From CALUTH01 sp964452495 (lineage in GTDB: Bacteria; Cyanobacteriota; Vampirovibrionia; Gastranaerophilales; Gastranaerophilaceae): a stretch of DNA of 16,988 nt. The notes beneath the pieces are model-generated. The model saw only the letters and a list, made by a program, of their open reading frames with translations. It ran no database searches and was not told the DNA's origin. Shown one piece after another: positions 7,430-15,158 of this stretch. The translations under genes were made by a program, and so were the position numbers. Where the stretch lies: the NCBI GenBank assembly GCA_964452495.1, contig CAYVMC010000035.1, positions 1-16,988 of the forward strand. The letters are read 5' to 3'. Position 1 is the stretch's first letter, and each line of letters begins with the position of its first letter.

Positions 7430-7741
7430 TTAATACTTAAAATTTCCAGAAATAAAATTGTTAATAATTTCTTTTAAATATCCCTTATTTTCGGGATAAA
7501 GCACCAGACCATTTCTTGCATATATTCTCTTTGCCTGCTTATCGGCTTCACCGCAAATAAGGGCTTCTACACTTTTGTCAGCCAGAAATGGTGCTATTAC
7601 ATGATGCCCTGCATTTATAGTTCTGACTAGCTCCGAATTTTTAATATCACCTTCAATTATTTCATACACACGGTAAAGTTCAGCATCCTCAAGCCGTTCT
7701 TTTACTGTTTCATCTTCATCACATGCAATTGCTATTTTCAT
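7430..7741 (-). CDS. NifX/NafY-like (dinitrogenase Fe-Mo cofactor fold) small protein
   Basis: The 103-residue protein begins with MKIAIACDEDETVKERL and contains the later VEALICGEADKQAKRIYARNGLVLY stretch (about 59-82). This is the ribonuclease-H-like fold of the NifX/NifB-C-terminal family (PF02579 type), used to carry or sense Fe-S/Mo cofactors in nitrogenase systems but also widespread in organisms without nitrogenase. No nif gene is in the window, so a nitrogenase role should not be assumed. It is the last gene of the ruvB operon: the upstream stop TAA and this ATG abut (TAAATG), implying translational coupling. No good terminator is visible after it. Confidence 0.65.
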   Translation of the reverse strand: MKIAIACDEDETVKERLEDAELYRVYEIIEGDIKNSELVRTINAGHHVIAPFLADKSVEALICGEADKQAKRIYARNGLVLYPENKGYLKEIINNFISGNFKY

Positions 7742-8248
7742 TTATTGGTCCGATTCCTTATTGTTTTTTAATAATTTCTCAAAATCAGAGGGTTTTATAC
7801 CTTGGATAAACTCTTTAAACTCCTGAGCTTCCTCCTCGTCTTTCTGAGCATCCGTAGATATAGAACCATCCATTAAAACATTCGCCGTAACATAAATTGG
7901 TGCGTCCATTCTCATTGCAACAGCAATAGCATCACTCGGACGCGCATCAATTTCAATTTCTTCACCATCTCTTATCAAATATAAAGTTGCATAATATGTT
8001 TCTTTCTCAACATTATTAATTTCTATTCGATCAAGGCTACAACCTGTTTTATCAATAATTGAACAGATTAAGTCATGTGTCATGGGACGTACAACACCAA
8101 GATTTTCAATTTTTCTAATAATAGCGCTTGCCTCTGCCGAGCCAATCCAGATAGGAAGAGCCTTTCTGTTTTCCAAATCGTGCAGCACAACTATGGGAGA
8201 CCCCGTTCTAGTATCAAGTGCTATACCCATTACTTTCATTTCAATCAT
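7742..8248 (-). CDS. Bifunctional nuclease family protein (DUF151)
   Basis: The 168-residue protein has the DUF151/BFN fold (PF02577 type). Family hallmarks are the LPIWIG element (31-36) and DARPSDAIAVAMR (101-113). Plant relatives have DNase and RNase activity; in bacteria the family is often linked to DNA metabolism or defence against host or stress, but its job is poorly defined. The C-terminal 40 residues are acidic and charged (KDEEEAQEFKEF), probably a UVR-like helical tail. The start overlaps the YibE/F stop by eight bases (ATGATTGA), a coupling arrangement, and its own stop abuts the next ATG. Part of the ruvB operon. Confidence 0.9.
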   Translation of the reverse strand: MIEMKVMGIALDTRTGSPIVVLHDLENRKALPIWIGSAEASAIIRKIENLGVVRPMTHDLICSIIDKTGCSLDRIEINNVEKETYYATLYLIRDGEEIEIDARPSDAIAVAMRMDAPIYVTANVLMDGSISTDAQKDEEEAQEFKEFIQGIKPSDFEKLLKNNKESDQ

Positions 8249-9371
8249 TGACTTTGCCCTTTATCATGTCTTCTATTTCCATTATATCACGTTTTTTAAG
8301 TTTTTCATCCGTAAATTTAATCAAATTTGCGGAAATTATAGCTGTAATCGGTACACATAAGAGTAATGCTATGCTTCCTATTATTGCTGAAGATATTTCT
8401 GTCACAACAGCATTCAGATTAAAAAATTTGTAAGCATCAATCCCGCCGGCTAAAAGCAGAAGCGGGAGTGCTCCCCCCATATATACAAGTATTAAGGTAT
8501 TTGCCATTGTTCCTATTATATCCCGTCCCACATTCATCCCCGCATCAAACAGTTCTTTTACAGTAAGCGATTTGTTAGTCTGATAAATTTCATTTACAGT
8601 ACTTGCAATAGACATCGCAATATCCATAACAGCCCCTAATGCAGCGATAATAATGACTGCAGCGGTAATAGAAGTATAATCAAGTTCCGGATGTGATGAA
8701 TACAAATACAAAATAGTTTCATCACTAAACCCTGTCAATTTTGCGAATTTAATTGTTAAAAGAGATGCTGCACCTGCCACAATCAAAGAAAGAACAGTAC
8801 CTGCAGTTGCAGATGTACTTTTACTGTTAATACCACCTACAAGATACATTGTAACAACTGTGGACAGCAAACAAACAAGTATTGCACCGGCGAGAGGCGG
8901 AACACCTGCAAGTATCATAGGACAAAGAACACTAAATATTAAGAGAACAGTAGCCGCTATAGATACTAAACTAAACAAGCCTTTTAACCGTCCTATCACT
9001 ATAACAAGAAGGCAAAAAAGGCCTGCAAGAAAATAGAGTACATTCATCCTGTACAAATCCGCAATAAAGTACTCCAAATCTGCTTCTCCCTGCTCAGTAT
9101 GTAAAAGCAGCTTATCCTTAGAGTGAATATGTATATCATAATACGGATTTGTACCTATGATATTTTCCATTTTATAGACTTTACCCTTATCCTGTCCATT
9201 AAGAATCTCGACATCAATAATTTGTCTTATCTGCTGAGTATCCCCCCCCATAGAAATATCTTCATACTGTATATTATGAGCCTTTCCTACAATGAAAGAC
9301 TCACCCGCTTTGACAGATGCACCTAAAATAAACAACAAAAATAAACAGGCTATAATTAATATCTTTTTCAT
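8241..9371 (-). CDS. YibE/F-family multi-spanning membrane protein
   Basis: This YibE/F family protein has an N-terminal signal or anchor segment, then an extracytoplasmic domain of about 80 residues (including QQIRQIIDVEIL and KVYKMENI), then about seven membrane spans. The signature region EIYQTNKSLTVKELFDAGMNVGRDIIGTMANTLILVYMG falls between spans. I chose the ATG at 9369-9371, which gives a clean MKKILIIACLFLLFILGASVKAG leader and a GAGG four bases upstream. A longer frame from TTG at 9389 would overlap the ruvB stop and only add MTKRGS to a signal peptide. The family is thought to handle transport or membrane stress; the function is not settled. It sits between ruvB and the DUF151 gene. 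Confidence 0.88.
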   Translation of the reverse strand: MKKILIIACLFLLFILGASVKAGESFIVGKAHNIQYEDISMGGDTQQIRQIIDVEILNGQDKGKVYKMENIIGTNPYYDIHIHSKDKLLLHTEQGEADLEYFIADLYRMNVLYFLAGLFCLLVIVIGRLKGLFSLVSIAATVLLIFSVLCPMILAGVPPLAGAILVCLLSTVVTMYLVGGINSKSTSATAGTVLSLIVAGAASLLTIKFAKLTGFSDETILYLYSSHPELDYTSITAAVIIIAALGAVMDIAMSIASTVNEIYQTNKSLTVKELFDAGMNVGRDIIGTMANTLILVYMGGALPLLLLAGGIDAYKFFNLNAVVTEISSAIIGSIALLLCVPITAIISANLIKFTDEKLKKRDIMEIEDMIKGKVND

Positions 9372-9381
9372 ACTGCCTCGC

Positions 9382-10446
9382 TTAGTCAAACAGACTGCCT
9401 TGCATCGTTACATTTTTTATCCCTAGAAGTCTGTAACCTTCAGGAGAAACCTTTCTGCCGCGTGGGGTGCGCTGTAAAAGACCTGACTGTAAAAGATATG
9501 GTTCACACACGTCTTCCAGAGTCCTTACATCCTCACTTAAAGCAGCCGCTAAAGTTTCTATACCTACAGGACCGCCATCGTACTTTTCTATAATCAGTTT
9601 CAGTAACGCTCTATCCGTTGTATCCAGACCAAATTCATCAATTTTAAGAACATTAAGCGAAGATTCTGCAACCTCATCATTGATTATACCGTCATACTTA
9701 ACAATAGCAAAATCACTTACACGTTTTACAAGTCTGTTAGCAATCCTAGGGGTGCCTCTTGAACGTTTAGCAATAGCTTTAGCCCCTTCATCTGTTATAT
9801 CAATATTTAATATGCCTGCCGTACGTTTAACAACTTTAGATAATTCTTCAATTGTATAAAACTCAAGACGCTTAAGTATTCCAAATCTATCTCTCAAAGG
9901 ACTTGATAATTCTCCGGCTTTCGTAGTAGCACCAATAAGCGTAAACTTTGGAAGCGGTATGCGCATTGTTTTAACTGTCTGGCTTTTACCGGTTGTCATA
10001 TCAAGAGAAAAGTCTTCCATTGCAGGATACAGAATTTCTTCCGAAACTTTATTCATACGATGAATTTCATCAATGAACAAGATTTCACCCTCCTTAAGCG
10101 ACATTAAAATCCCTATAATGTCCCGCGGCCGCTCAAGAGCCGGTGCAGAAGTAATCTTAATAGCTGCCCCCATCTGTTCTGCAATAACACCTGCAAGTGT
10201 TGTTTTTCCTAGTCCAGGAGGTCCGTAGAATAACATGTGATCAAGCGGTGTACAACGTTTTTTGGCCGCTTCAATACTGATTTTAAGTGTTTCTATAAGC
10301 GCACTTTGACCGATATAATCATCAAAACTCTTAGGACGTATCGAATTTTCAAAAGTCTTATCGTACTCAATACTGCCTGATTGGGTTATTGGATTCTTAT
10401 GTTTTTTCGGCTTTTCTATAACCGTATTGTCTGAAAAAATTGCCAT
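9382..10446 (-). CDS. ruvB: Holliday junction branch migration helicase RuvB
   Basis: The 354-residue AAA+ motor works with RuvA and RuvC to migrate and resolve Holliday junctions. Walker A is GPPGLGKT (75-82), Walker B LFIDEIH (123-129), sensor 1 LIGATTK (170-176), and the arginine finger region LRDRFG (184-189). The C-terminal winged helix ends with RGRKVSPEGYRLLG. The N-terminus carries about 25 extra polar residues before the usual SIRPKSFDDYIGQ. A G-to-R change in ERPRD (usual E-x-P-G-D) is minor. An SD-like AAAGG lies before ATG. It is the second gene of a five-gene operon, eight bases after the RRWYD protein. ruvA and ruvC are not in the window. Confidence 0.97.
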   Translation of the reverse strand: MAIFSDNTVIEKPKKHKNPITQSGSIEYDKTFENSIRPKSFDDYIGQSALIETLKISIEAAKKRCTPLDHMLFYGPPGLGKTTLAGVIAEQMGAAIKITSAPALERPRDIIGILMSLKEGEILFIDEIHRMNKVSEEILYPAMEDFSLDMTTGKSQTVKTMRIPLPKFTLIGATTKAGELSSPLRDRFGILKRLEFYTIEELSKVVKRTAGILNIDITDEGAKAIAKRSRGTPRIANRLVKRVSDFAIVKYDGIINDEVAESSLNVLKIDEFGLDTTDRALLKLIIEKYDGGPVGIETLAAALSEDVRTLEDVCEPYLLQSGLLQRTPRGRKVSPEGYRLLGIKNVTMQGSLFD

Positions 10447-10454
10447 ATTACCTT

Positions 10455-10793
10455 TTATCTAGAAGAAAGCGTTACATGCAGCCCTTCCATAATGTTATAA
10501 AAATCTTCCTTAGGGAGGGTAGACATTGAACGCATAGCGTAATTAACCTCCGGCTTTTTATCGTACCACCGTCTTGCATTTTCACTTTGATAAAGTCCGA
10601 GAACACGTTGAAGTCCAAGACTGATTTCCTCATCCTCATCATCTTTTTTTGCCTCCTCGCGGAGTTCTTTTATCTGTTTTACAATCACAGATAAATCTTT
10701 GGATAAAGAACGAATTGTTCTGCTGTCAAGATGTTTTAATAGTTCAAGAGTTTCCTGTATTTCTTCGTTTTCATCATACCAACGGCGTTTCAT
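10455..10793 (-). CDS. Small protein with two RRWYD repeat units
   Basis: This 112-residue soluble protein is not one I can name. Residues 3-34 and 74-105 align without gaps: both begin RRWYD, then an acidic/polar stretch, then a helix with regularly spaced Leu/Met/Ile (LELLKHL / MRSMSTL) and a second helix (IRSLSKDLSVIV / FYNIMEGLHVTL). The spacer (about 35-73) is a highly charged helix, KQIKELREEAKKDDEDEEI, probably a coiled coil. This suggests two copies of a small helical hairpin joined by a rod. It is the first gene of the ruvB operon, eight bases from ruvB, with SD GGAGG (10800-10804, six-base spacing) and a near-consensus promoter. A role with RuvB or DNA is possible only by association. 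Confidence 0.75.
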   Translation of the reverse strand: MKRRWYDENEEIQETLELLKHLDSRTIRSLSKDLSVIVKQIKELREEAKKDDEDEEISLGLQRVLGLYQSENARRWYDKKPEVNYAMRSMSTLPKEDFYNIMEGLHVTLSSR

Positions 10794-10813
10794 ACTTCCC
10801 CTCCCATGCTAAT

Positions 10814-10842
10814 ATTATACCTGCCGCTATAATTATGGTCAA
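10814..10842 (-). promoter_or_regulatory. Near-consensus sigma-70 promoter of the ruvB operon
   Basis: On the minus strand, TTGACC (10837-10842), a 17-bp spacer and TATAAT (10814-10819) are followed by an expected start near 10807 and an SD at 10800-10804. This is the strongest promoter in the window and shows that the operon begins here, not with the large upstream gene. Confidence 0.85.
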
Positions 10843-10852
10843 TCTTGTTAAG

Positions 10853-12877
10853 TTATGCGTTAAGAAGAAAGCTTCTCGTTTTTGGGAAATACCTTTCAAG
10901 ATACTCTGTCCTTATACCCAATTTACCAAAGAAATTTGATGTTCTATTTACCGCAAAAAGCTCTGCTGCAGTTTCCCCTAATCTCATATTTGTTAACATA
11001 GGCTCTGAATCATTTATAAAATAATTTAAATATCTTTTTTGTACAACATCAAACTCTTTAACAAAATTATTGAGTTCCTGACTGTATACCTTTTTAAATC
11101 CTTCTGTAGATGAATAGAGTGATGTTCCTGCCTCCACAGAAAAATCATCTATATGCCCCAGTTCATGCCTGAAGCTAAATATGTTATTGTTAGTACAAAT
11201 TTTCCCTGTAAATATATTCGCATTACTTTTAAAAGAATTTTCCACATATTCAAGCTTGTTGAGTCTTTTACTTATAATTCTTAGTTCGTCTACCGAACAT
11301 TCCTTAAGCATTTTTTTAAACTTGAGCGCATTTTCCGGTGAGTTATTATCATCTATCAAGTTTTTTAAATTAACAATGCAATCATCTTCTCCTTTAGAAT
11401 TAATAACTTTTATTCTGTCCGGAGAATATAAAACTTTAAATTTTTCACCATTAACAACCGATACAGCTTCTTTATCCGAAATCATACGATGTTTTATTCT
11501 TCTTTGTGCCAAATCTGTGCCGTTTTTAGTAATATCAACACGCATAGCCCAGCTTCCATCAGGTAGTTTTTTGTATCTTGATTTTGTAATTGTACCATCA
11601 AGTCCGTCCATTTCTTTAGTAATTGATAAAACTCCGTTTTTGCTTTTTTTAATTTCAACAAGCGGTTTTACGCTTCCATCAGGATAAACAGCCCGCCAAT
11701 TGTGCAGCCCGTCAACAGCCGAAGGTGTTAAATACTCGGTTCTGACTAATTTACCAGCGGCATCTTTTACTTGTCTGGTTTCAGATATTGTTTTTATCAA
11801 CCTTGTCCCTTCCTTATCAAAATCATTCAATTTTATCAGCTCCATTTCTTCAACCACATCATAATTTTTCCCTACAATTCTAATTTGATTGGGGTTTCCT
11901 TTTACTGGATATGTTTTAAATGACGATACAAGATTTATATTATTATCATAAATCTCTGTCAGTACTTCATTATCATTTGATTTTTTTAAGTATTGAAGTT
12001 GAAAATGTTTACGGTTATATTTATCCTTTTCAATAGCAAATACCGTATCCTTATTGGACTTCTGTATCCGTTTCATGTGTTTTGACAATTTATTTAGATT
12101 AATATCTGTTACTTTAGAAATATTAATTATGCTAGTTCCATTTAACCGGCTTTCTTTTGCGAGATTGACCAAAACATCTGTATCAAGATTTTTAACAGAA
12201 ACAACATCCATTAAATTTTGTCCTGAAAAAAGATATCCGCCGCCATTAGGAGCTTTAATATCTACAAGTTTCCTTATTATATCAACCGATTCTTCGGGCA
12301 TTCCTCTCGTAATTCTTTGCAGGTCATTCACAGAAAACCGTTGCTTTTCAACTACTTCGCTTATATTTTTTATCGAGTCATCCAAACACTTGCCGCGTGT
12401 ATAAGGTAAAAATTCTTTAAAAACTTTAAACCTTTCCTTTGATAAATCATTTAATATAACAGAGGCACCCTCCGGCATTCTAGCGAATTCAGCAATATCT
12501 TGCAAAACCACATCATCCCGTTTTGCAAAATTAACAATCTCAAGACAATGTTTATCAGAATATTGAAAATTTCTAGCGTTAACAAAACTGCCTGTAAAGC
12601 TTTCATTCAGTACATTTTCTAACTCCTTCCTTACAAATCTCTGCTTCCCGCCAGAAGTTTTTAACTCCATCAATTTATCAATAACTTTAGTTTCAGGAGT
12701 CATCTTATATCTGCCGCTTGCCGTTAATTGTTTCATATTACCGGTAATATTCGGTGTTTTTGATACACAGCCCTCAAAAACAGACATTACATTTTTTAAT
12801 GCTCCGGCTCTGCTAACGGCTTCTTTTTCTGTAAGTACTCTGACTGCTTTTTTTATTGCAGCTAACTTAATTTTCAT
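10853..12877 (-). CDS. Large protein with C-terminal HELGH zincin domain
   Basis: The 674-residue protein has no signal peptide visible. It seems to have three parts. Residues 1-275 are helical and leucine/acid-rich, with repeat-like helices (for example around 130-200). Residues 275-500 are beta-rich and include a roughly 40-residue repeat: PDGS then V(E/D)I eight residues later, then KNG (399-415 and 439-453). Residues 560-674 carry a zincin site RHELGHIDDF (570-579) and a downstream GETAAELFA (634-642), with E635 and E639 as possible third ligands. A similar layout (HExxH plus a later Glu helix) occurs in anthrax lethal factor-type and other gluzincins, but I cannot prove the family. GGGGA precedes ATG. 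The gene is divergent from the symporter. Confidence 0.72.
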   Translation of the reverse strand: MKIKLAAIKKAVRVLTEKEAVSRAGALKNVMSVFEGCVSKTPNITGNMKQLTASGRYKMTPETKVIDKLMELKTSGGKQRFVRKELENVLNESFTGSFVNARNFQYSDKHCLEIVNFAKRDDVVLQDIAEFARMPEGASVILNDLSKERFKVFKEFLPYTRGKCLDDSIKNISEVVEKQRFSVNDLQRITRGMPEESVDIIRKLVDIKAPNGGGYLFSGQNLMDVVSVKNLDTDVLVNLAKESRLNGTSIINISKVTDINLNKLSKHMKRIQKSNKDTVFAIEKDKYNRKHFQLQYLKKSNDNEVLTEIYDNNINLVSSFKTYPVKGNPNQIRIVGKNYDVVEEMELIKLNDFDKEGTRLIKTISETRQVKDAAGKLVRTEYLTPSAVDGLHNWRAVYPDGSVKPLVEIKKSKNGVLSITKEMDGLDGTITKSRYKKLPDGSWAMRVDITKNGTDLAQRRIKHRMISDKEAVSVVNGEKFKVLYSPDRIKVINSKGEDDCIVNLKNLIDDNNSPENALKFKKMLKECSVDELRIISKRLNKLEYVENSFKSNANIFTGKICTNNNIFSFRHELGHIDDFSVEAGTSLYSSTEGFKKVYSQELNNFVKEFDVVQKRYLNYFINDSEPMLTNMRLGETAAELFAVNRTSNFFGKLGIRTEYLERYFPKTRSFLLNA

Positions 12878-13018
12878 ATATTCCCCGTGTAAATCTTATT
12901 AATAAATAAAAGTAATTTTTCTTAACATAATTGCTCTAATTCTCTTTGATATTAAAAAATGTTACAAACAACAGGAATAATATAAGCAACAGCCGTTTTT
13001 ATATTTTTATGTTTATAG

Positions 13019-13024
13019 TATAAT
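13019..13024 (+). promoter_or_regulatory. -10 box of the AGCS gene, leaderless geometry
   Basis: Consensus TATAAT (13019-13024) is followed by CATCTT and the ATG at 13031. RNA starting seven bases after the -10 would begin at the A of the ATG. The -35 region is weak (TTTTTA at 12996-13001). Confidence 0.6.
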
Positions 13025-13030
13025 CATCTT

Positions 13031-14503
13031 ATGAATTTAGATGCCGTTATAGATAGTATTTTATCCCCGATAGCGGATAAAATTTCAGGGATTATATTTT
13101 ATTCTGTAACAATTAACGGAGTGAGAGTAGAGTTACTTGTTGCACTGCTTATTTTTGCAGCTGTTTATTTTACAATAAGAACAAATTTTATAGGGTTCTG
13201 GGGAATAAAACATTCAATAGAGTTAATAACTAATAATTATAAACACAATGACGGATTTGAAGGAAAAAAACACGGAGAATTATCATCTTTTCAAGCCCTA
13301 AGTGCAACAATTTCAGCCTCTGCAGGGATTGGCAACGTTGCCGGCTCTGCGGCGGCAGTATCTATAGGCGGTCCCGGAGTAATTTTCTGGATGATTATTG
13401 CAGGAATTTTATCAATGGCTCTTAAATTTGCAGAAGTACTGCTGGGGGTAAAGTTCAGACAGCTAAATCCTGATAATACTGTATCAGGCGGTCCTATGTA
13501 TTACATAACAAGAGGATTAAAAAAAACTTTCCTTGCACCGATTGCTCCGCATCTTGCAAAAATTTATGCAGTTTGTTGTGTTTTTGCAATGATTGGCGGC
13601 TGGAACCTTTTTCAAATAAATGCAATGACCGCACAAATTACAGAAGTTACTGGCGGGCAACACAGTTTTTTTGCAGATAACGGCTGGATTTTAGGTACAA
13701 TAGTTGCGGTGGTAACATGGCTTACAATAATCGGCGGCATTAAAGCCATAGGTAAGTTTACATCCAGAGTAACACCGGTTATGTGTTCTTTGTATGTTTT
13801 AAGTGCATTTATTGTTGTTGTTATGAACCTTCATCACCTGTGGGATACTATAGTTCTAATAATAACAGAAGCTTTTAAACCGCAGGCAATTGAAGGCGGT
13901 GTATTTGCCTGCATGCTATGGGGGTTCAGACGTGCAATGTTTGCAAATGAATCAGGACTCGGCACTGCTCCAATAGCTTTTTCTGCGGTAAATACATCAA
14001 AGCCGGTAAAACAGGCTTTTATATCTATGCTGCAGCCCTTTGTTGATACTGTTATTGTAGGAGTTGCCACCGCTTTTGTTATTGTTGTTTCAAAAGAATA
14101 TCTTAACGTAACAGGAATTGCCGGAATAGAACTTACCTCAAAAGCATTTGGAACAGCATTTCCATTCTTCCCCGCACTCTTAACCATTATGGCAAGCTGC
14201 TTTGTACTATCAACTATGCTATGCGGTTCGTATTACGGGCTTAAGGCTTGGAATTTCTTATTTGGAAACGAAAAATGGAAAACTTCGATTTTTCAAATAA
14301 TATACTGTCTGTTTATTATTGCAGGTTCGGCAATGAATTTTAAGAGTATAATAAACCTCTCGGATGCAGTAACACTGTTTCTTGCAGTACCAAACTTAAT
14401 TGCTGTATTTATGCTCTCTAATGTCATAATTAAAGAACTTAAAAGATATTGTACAAGATATGGAGTAGGGATTTATGGAAAAGACAAAACAAAAAAAGCT
14501 TGA
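13031..14503 (+). CDS. Alanine/glycine:cation symporter family protein (AGCS)
   Basis: The 490-residue transporter has about ten hydrophobic spans. It imports alanine or glycine with Na+ or H+ in the cytoplasmic membrane. The family signature is clear: SFQALSATISASAGIGNVAG (86-105), GGPGVIFWM (113-121) with the AEVLLGVKFR stretch (134-143), GGPMYYI (153-159), and FANESGLGTAP later in the protein. GIGNVAG is the substrate/ion loop, with Ile in place of a Thr often seen. The start is the only good ATG. There is no SD, and TATAAT ends six bases before ATG, so the mRNA is predicted to be leaderless. The stop overlaps the next gene by 29 bases. Confidence 0.93.
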   Translation: MNLDAVIDSILSPIADKISGIIFYSVTINGVRVELLVALLIFAAVYFTIRTNFIGFWGIKHSIELITNNYKHNDGFEGKKHGELSSFQALSATISASAGIGNVAGSAAAVSIGGPGVIFWMIIAGILSMALKFAEVLLGVKFRQLNPDNTVSGGPMYYITRGLKKTFLAPIAPHLAKIYAVCCVFAMIGGWNLFQINAMTAQITEVTGGQHSFFADNGWILGTIVAVVTWLTIIGGIKAIGKFTSRVTPVMCSLYVLSAFIVVVMNLHHLWDTIVLIITEAFKPQAIEGGVFACMLWGFRRAMFANESGLGTAPIAFSAVNTSKPVKQAFISMLQPFVDTVIVGVATAFVIVVSKEYLNVTGIAGIELTSKAFGTAFPFFPALLTIMASCFVLSTMLCGSYYGLKAWNFLFGNEKWKTSIFQIIYCLFIIAGSAMNFKSIINLSDAVTLFLAVPNLIAVFMLSNVIIKELKRYCTRYGVGIYGKDKTKKA

Positions 14504-15074
14504 TGAACTAAAACAAAAGTGCCTTAACTGCCAAAAATGCGAATTGGGCAAGACAAGAACCAATATAGTCTTTTCTGACGGAAATCCAGAAACTGCAAAA
14601 GCAGTTTTAATTGGTGAAGCACCGGGGGAAAATGAGGATCTGACCGGAACACCATTTGTTGGAAGAGCCGGAAAACTGTTAAATGAATTTCTTGAAAAGG
14701 CCGGCATTTCAAGAGAAAAAGACTTATATATAATAAATACGGTAAAGTGCAGACCGCCTAAAAACAGAGTTCCGGAAAAGGAAGAGAAAAAACAGTGTGA
14801 GAACTACCTTTTAGACCAAATAAATACAATCAATCCAAAAGTGATAATCTTTTGCGGAGCAACTGCTTTAAAATCATTTTCCGATAGTAAAACTCCCATA
14901 TCAAAAATTCGCGGCGAAATTATGGATATTGAAGTCAGGGGAAAACAATATAAGGGTATTCCTATTTTTCATCCATCATTTCTTCTTCGCAAACATTCAC
15001 TTGAACCTGGTGAACCACGTGATTTAATGTTAAAAGATTTAAAAAATATAAAAACATTATTAGAAGAAAACTAA
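14475..15074 (+). CDS. Family 4 uracil-DNA glycosylase (iron-sulfur type), copy B
   Basis: The 199-residue enzyme has the same fold and likely reaction as copy A. The cluster cysteines are C19, C22, C92 (KCRPPKNR) and C108. Motif 1 is GEAPGENEDLTGTPFVGRAG (48-67), the classic family 4 form; motif 2 is FHPSFLLR (165-172). It overlaps the symporter's last 29 bases in another frame; AGGG (14467-14470) and GGAG (14462-14465) are possible ribosome-binding sites. No alternative start fits because the cysteine pair follows soon after. Having two complete copies 10 kb apart is unusual. A perfect hairpin terminator follows at 15095. Confidence 0.93.
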   Translation: MEKTKQKKLDELKQKCLNCQKCELGKTRTNIVFSDGNPETAKAVLIGEAPGENEDLTGTPFVGRAGKLLNEFLEKAGISREKDLYIINTVKCRPPKNRVPEKEEKKQCENYLLDQINTINPKVIIFCGATALKSFSDSKTPISKIRGEIMDIEVRGKQYKGIPIFHPSFLLRKHSLEPGEPRDLMLKDLKNIKTLLEEN

Positions 15075-15094
15075 AAAGTTTACATAATTATTAA

Positions 15095-15127
15095 AAAACC
15101 GGATTTTTGTTTTTAAAATCCGGTTTT
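15095..15127. terminator. Bidirectional Rho-independent terminator
   Basis: The 13-bp perfect stem AAAACCGGATTTT (15095-15107) / AAAATCCGGTTTT (15115-15127) with a 7-base loop sits between the convergent genes ending at 15074 and 15159. A-runs and T-runs flank the CCGG core, so it can stop transcription in both directions. Confidence 0.85.
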
Positions 15128-15158
15128 CTAAATTTTTACATAATTATATATTTGTAAC

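Noticed and set aside
7430..7741. Nitrogenase cofactor role for the NifX-like gene
   Set aside because: No nif genes are near, and the fold is common in organisms without nitrogenase.
8241..9389. Longer YibE/F start at TTG (9389)
   Set aside because: It only adds MTKRGS ahead of a normal signal peptide. The ATG at 9371 has a GAGG upstream, so it was preferred.
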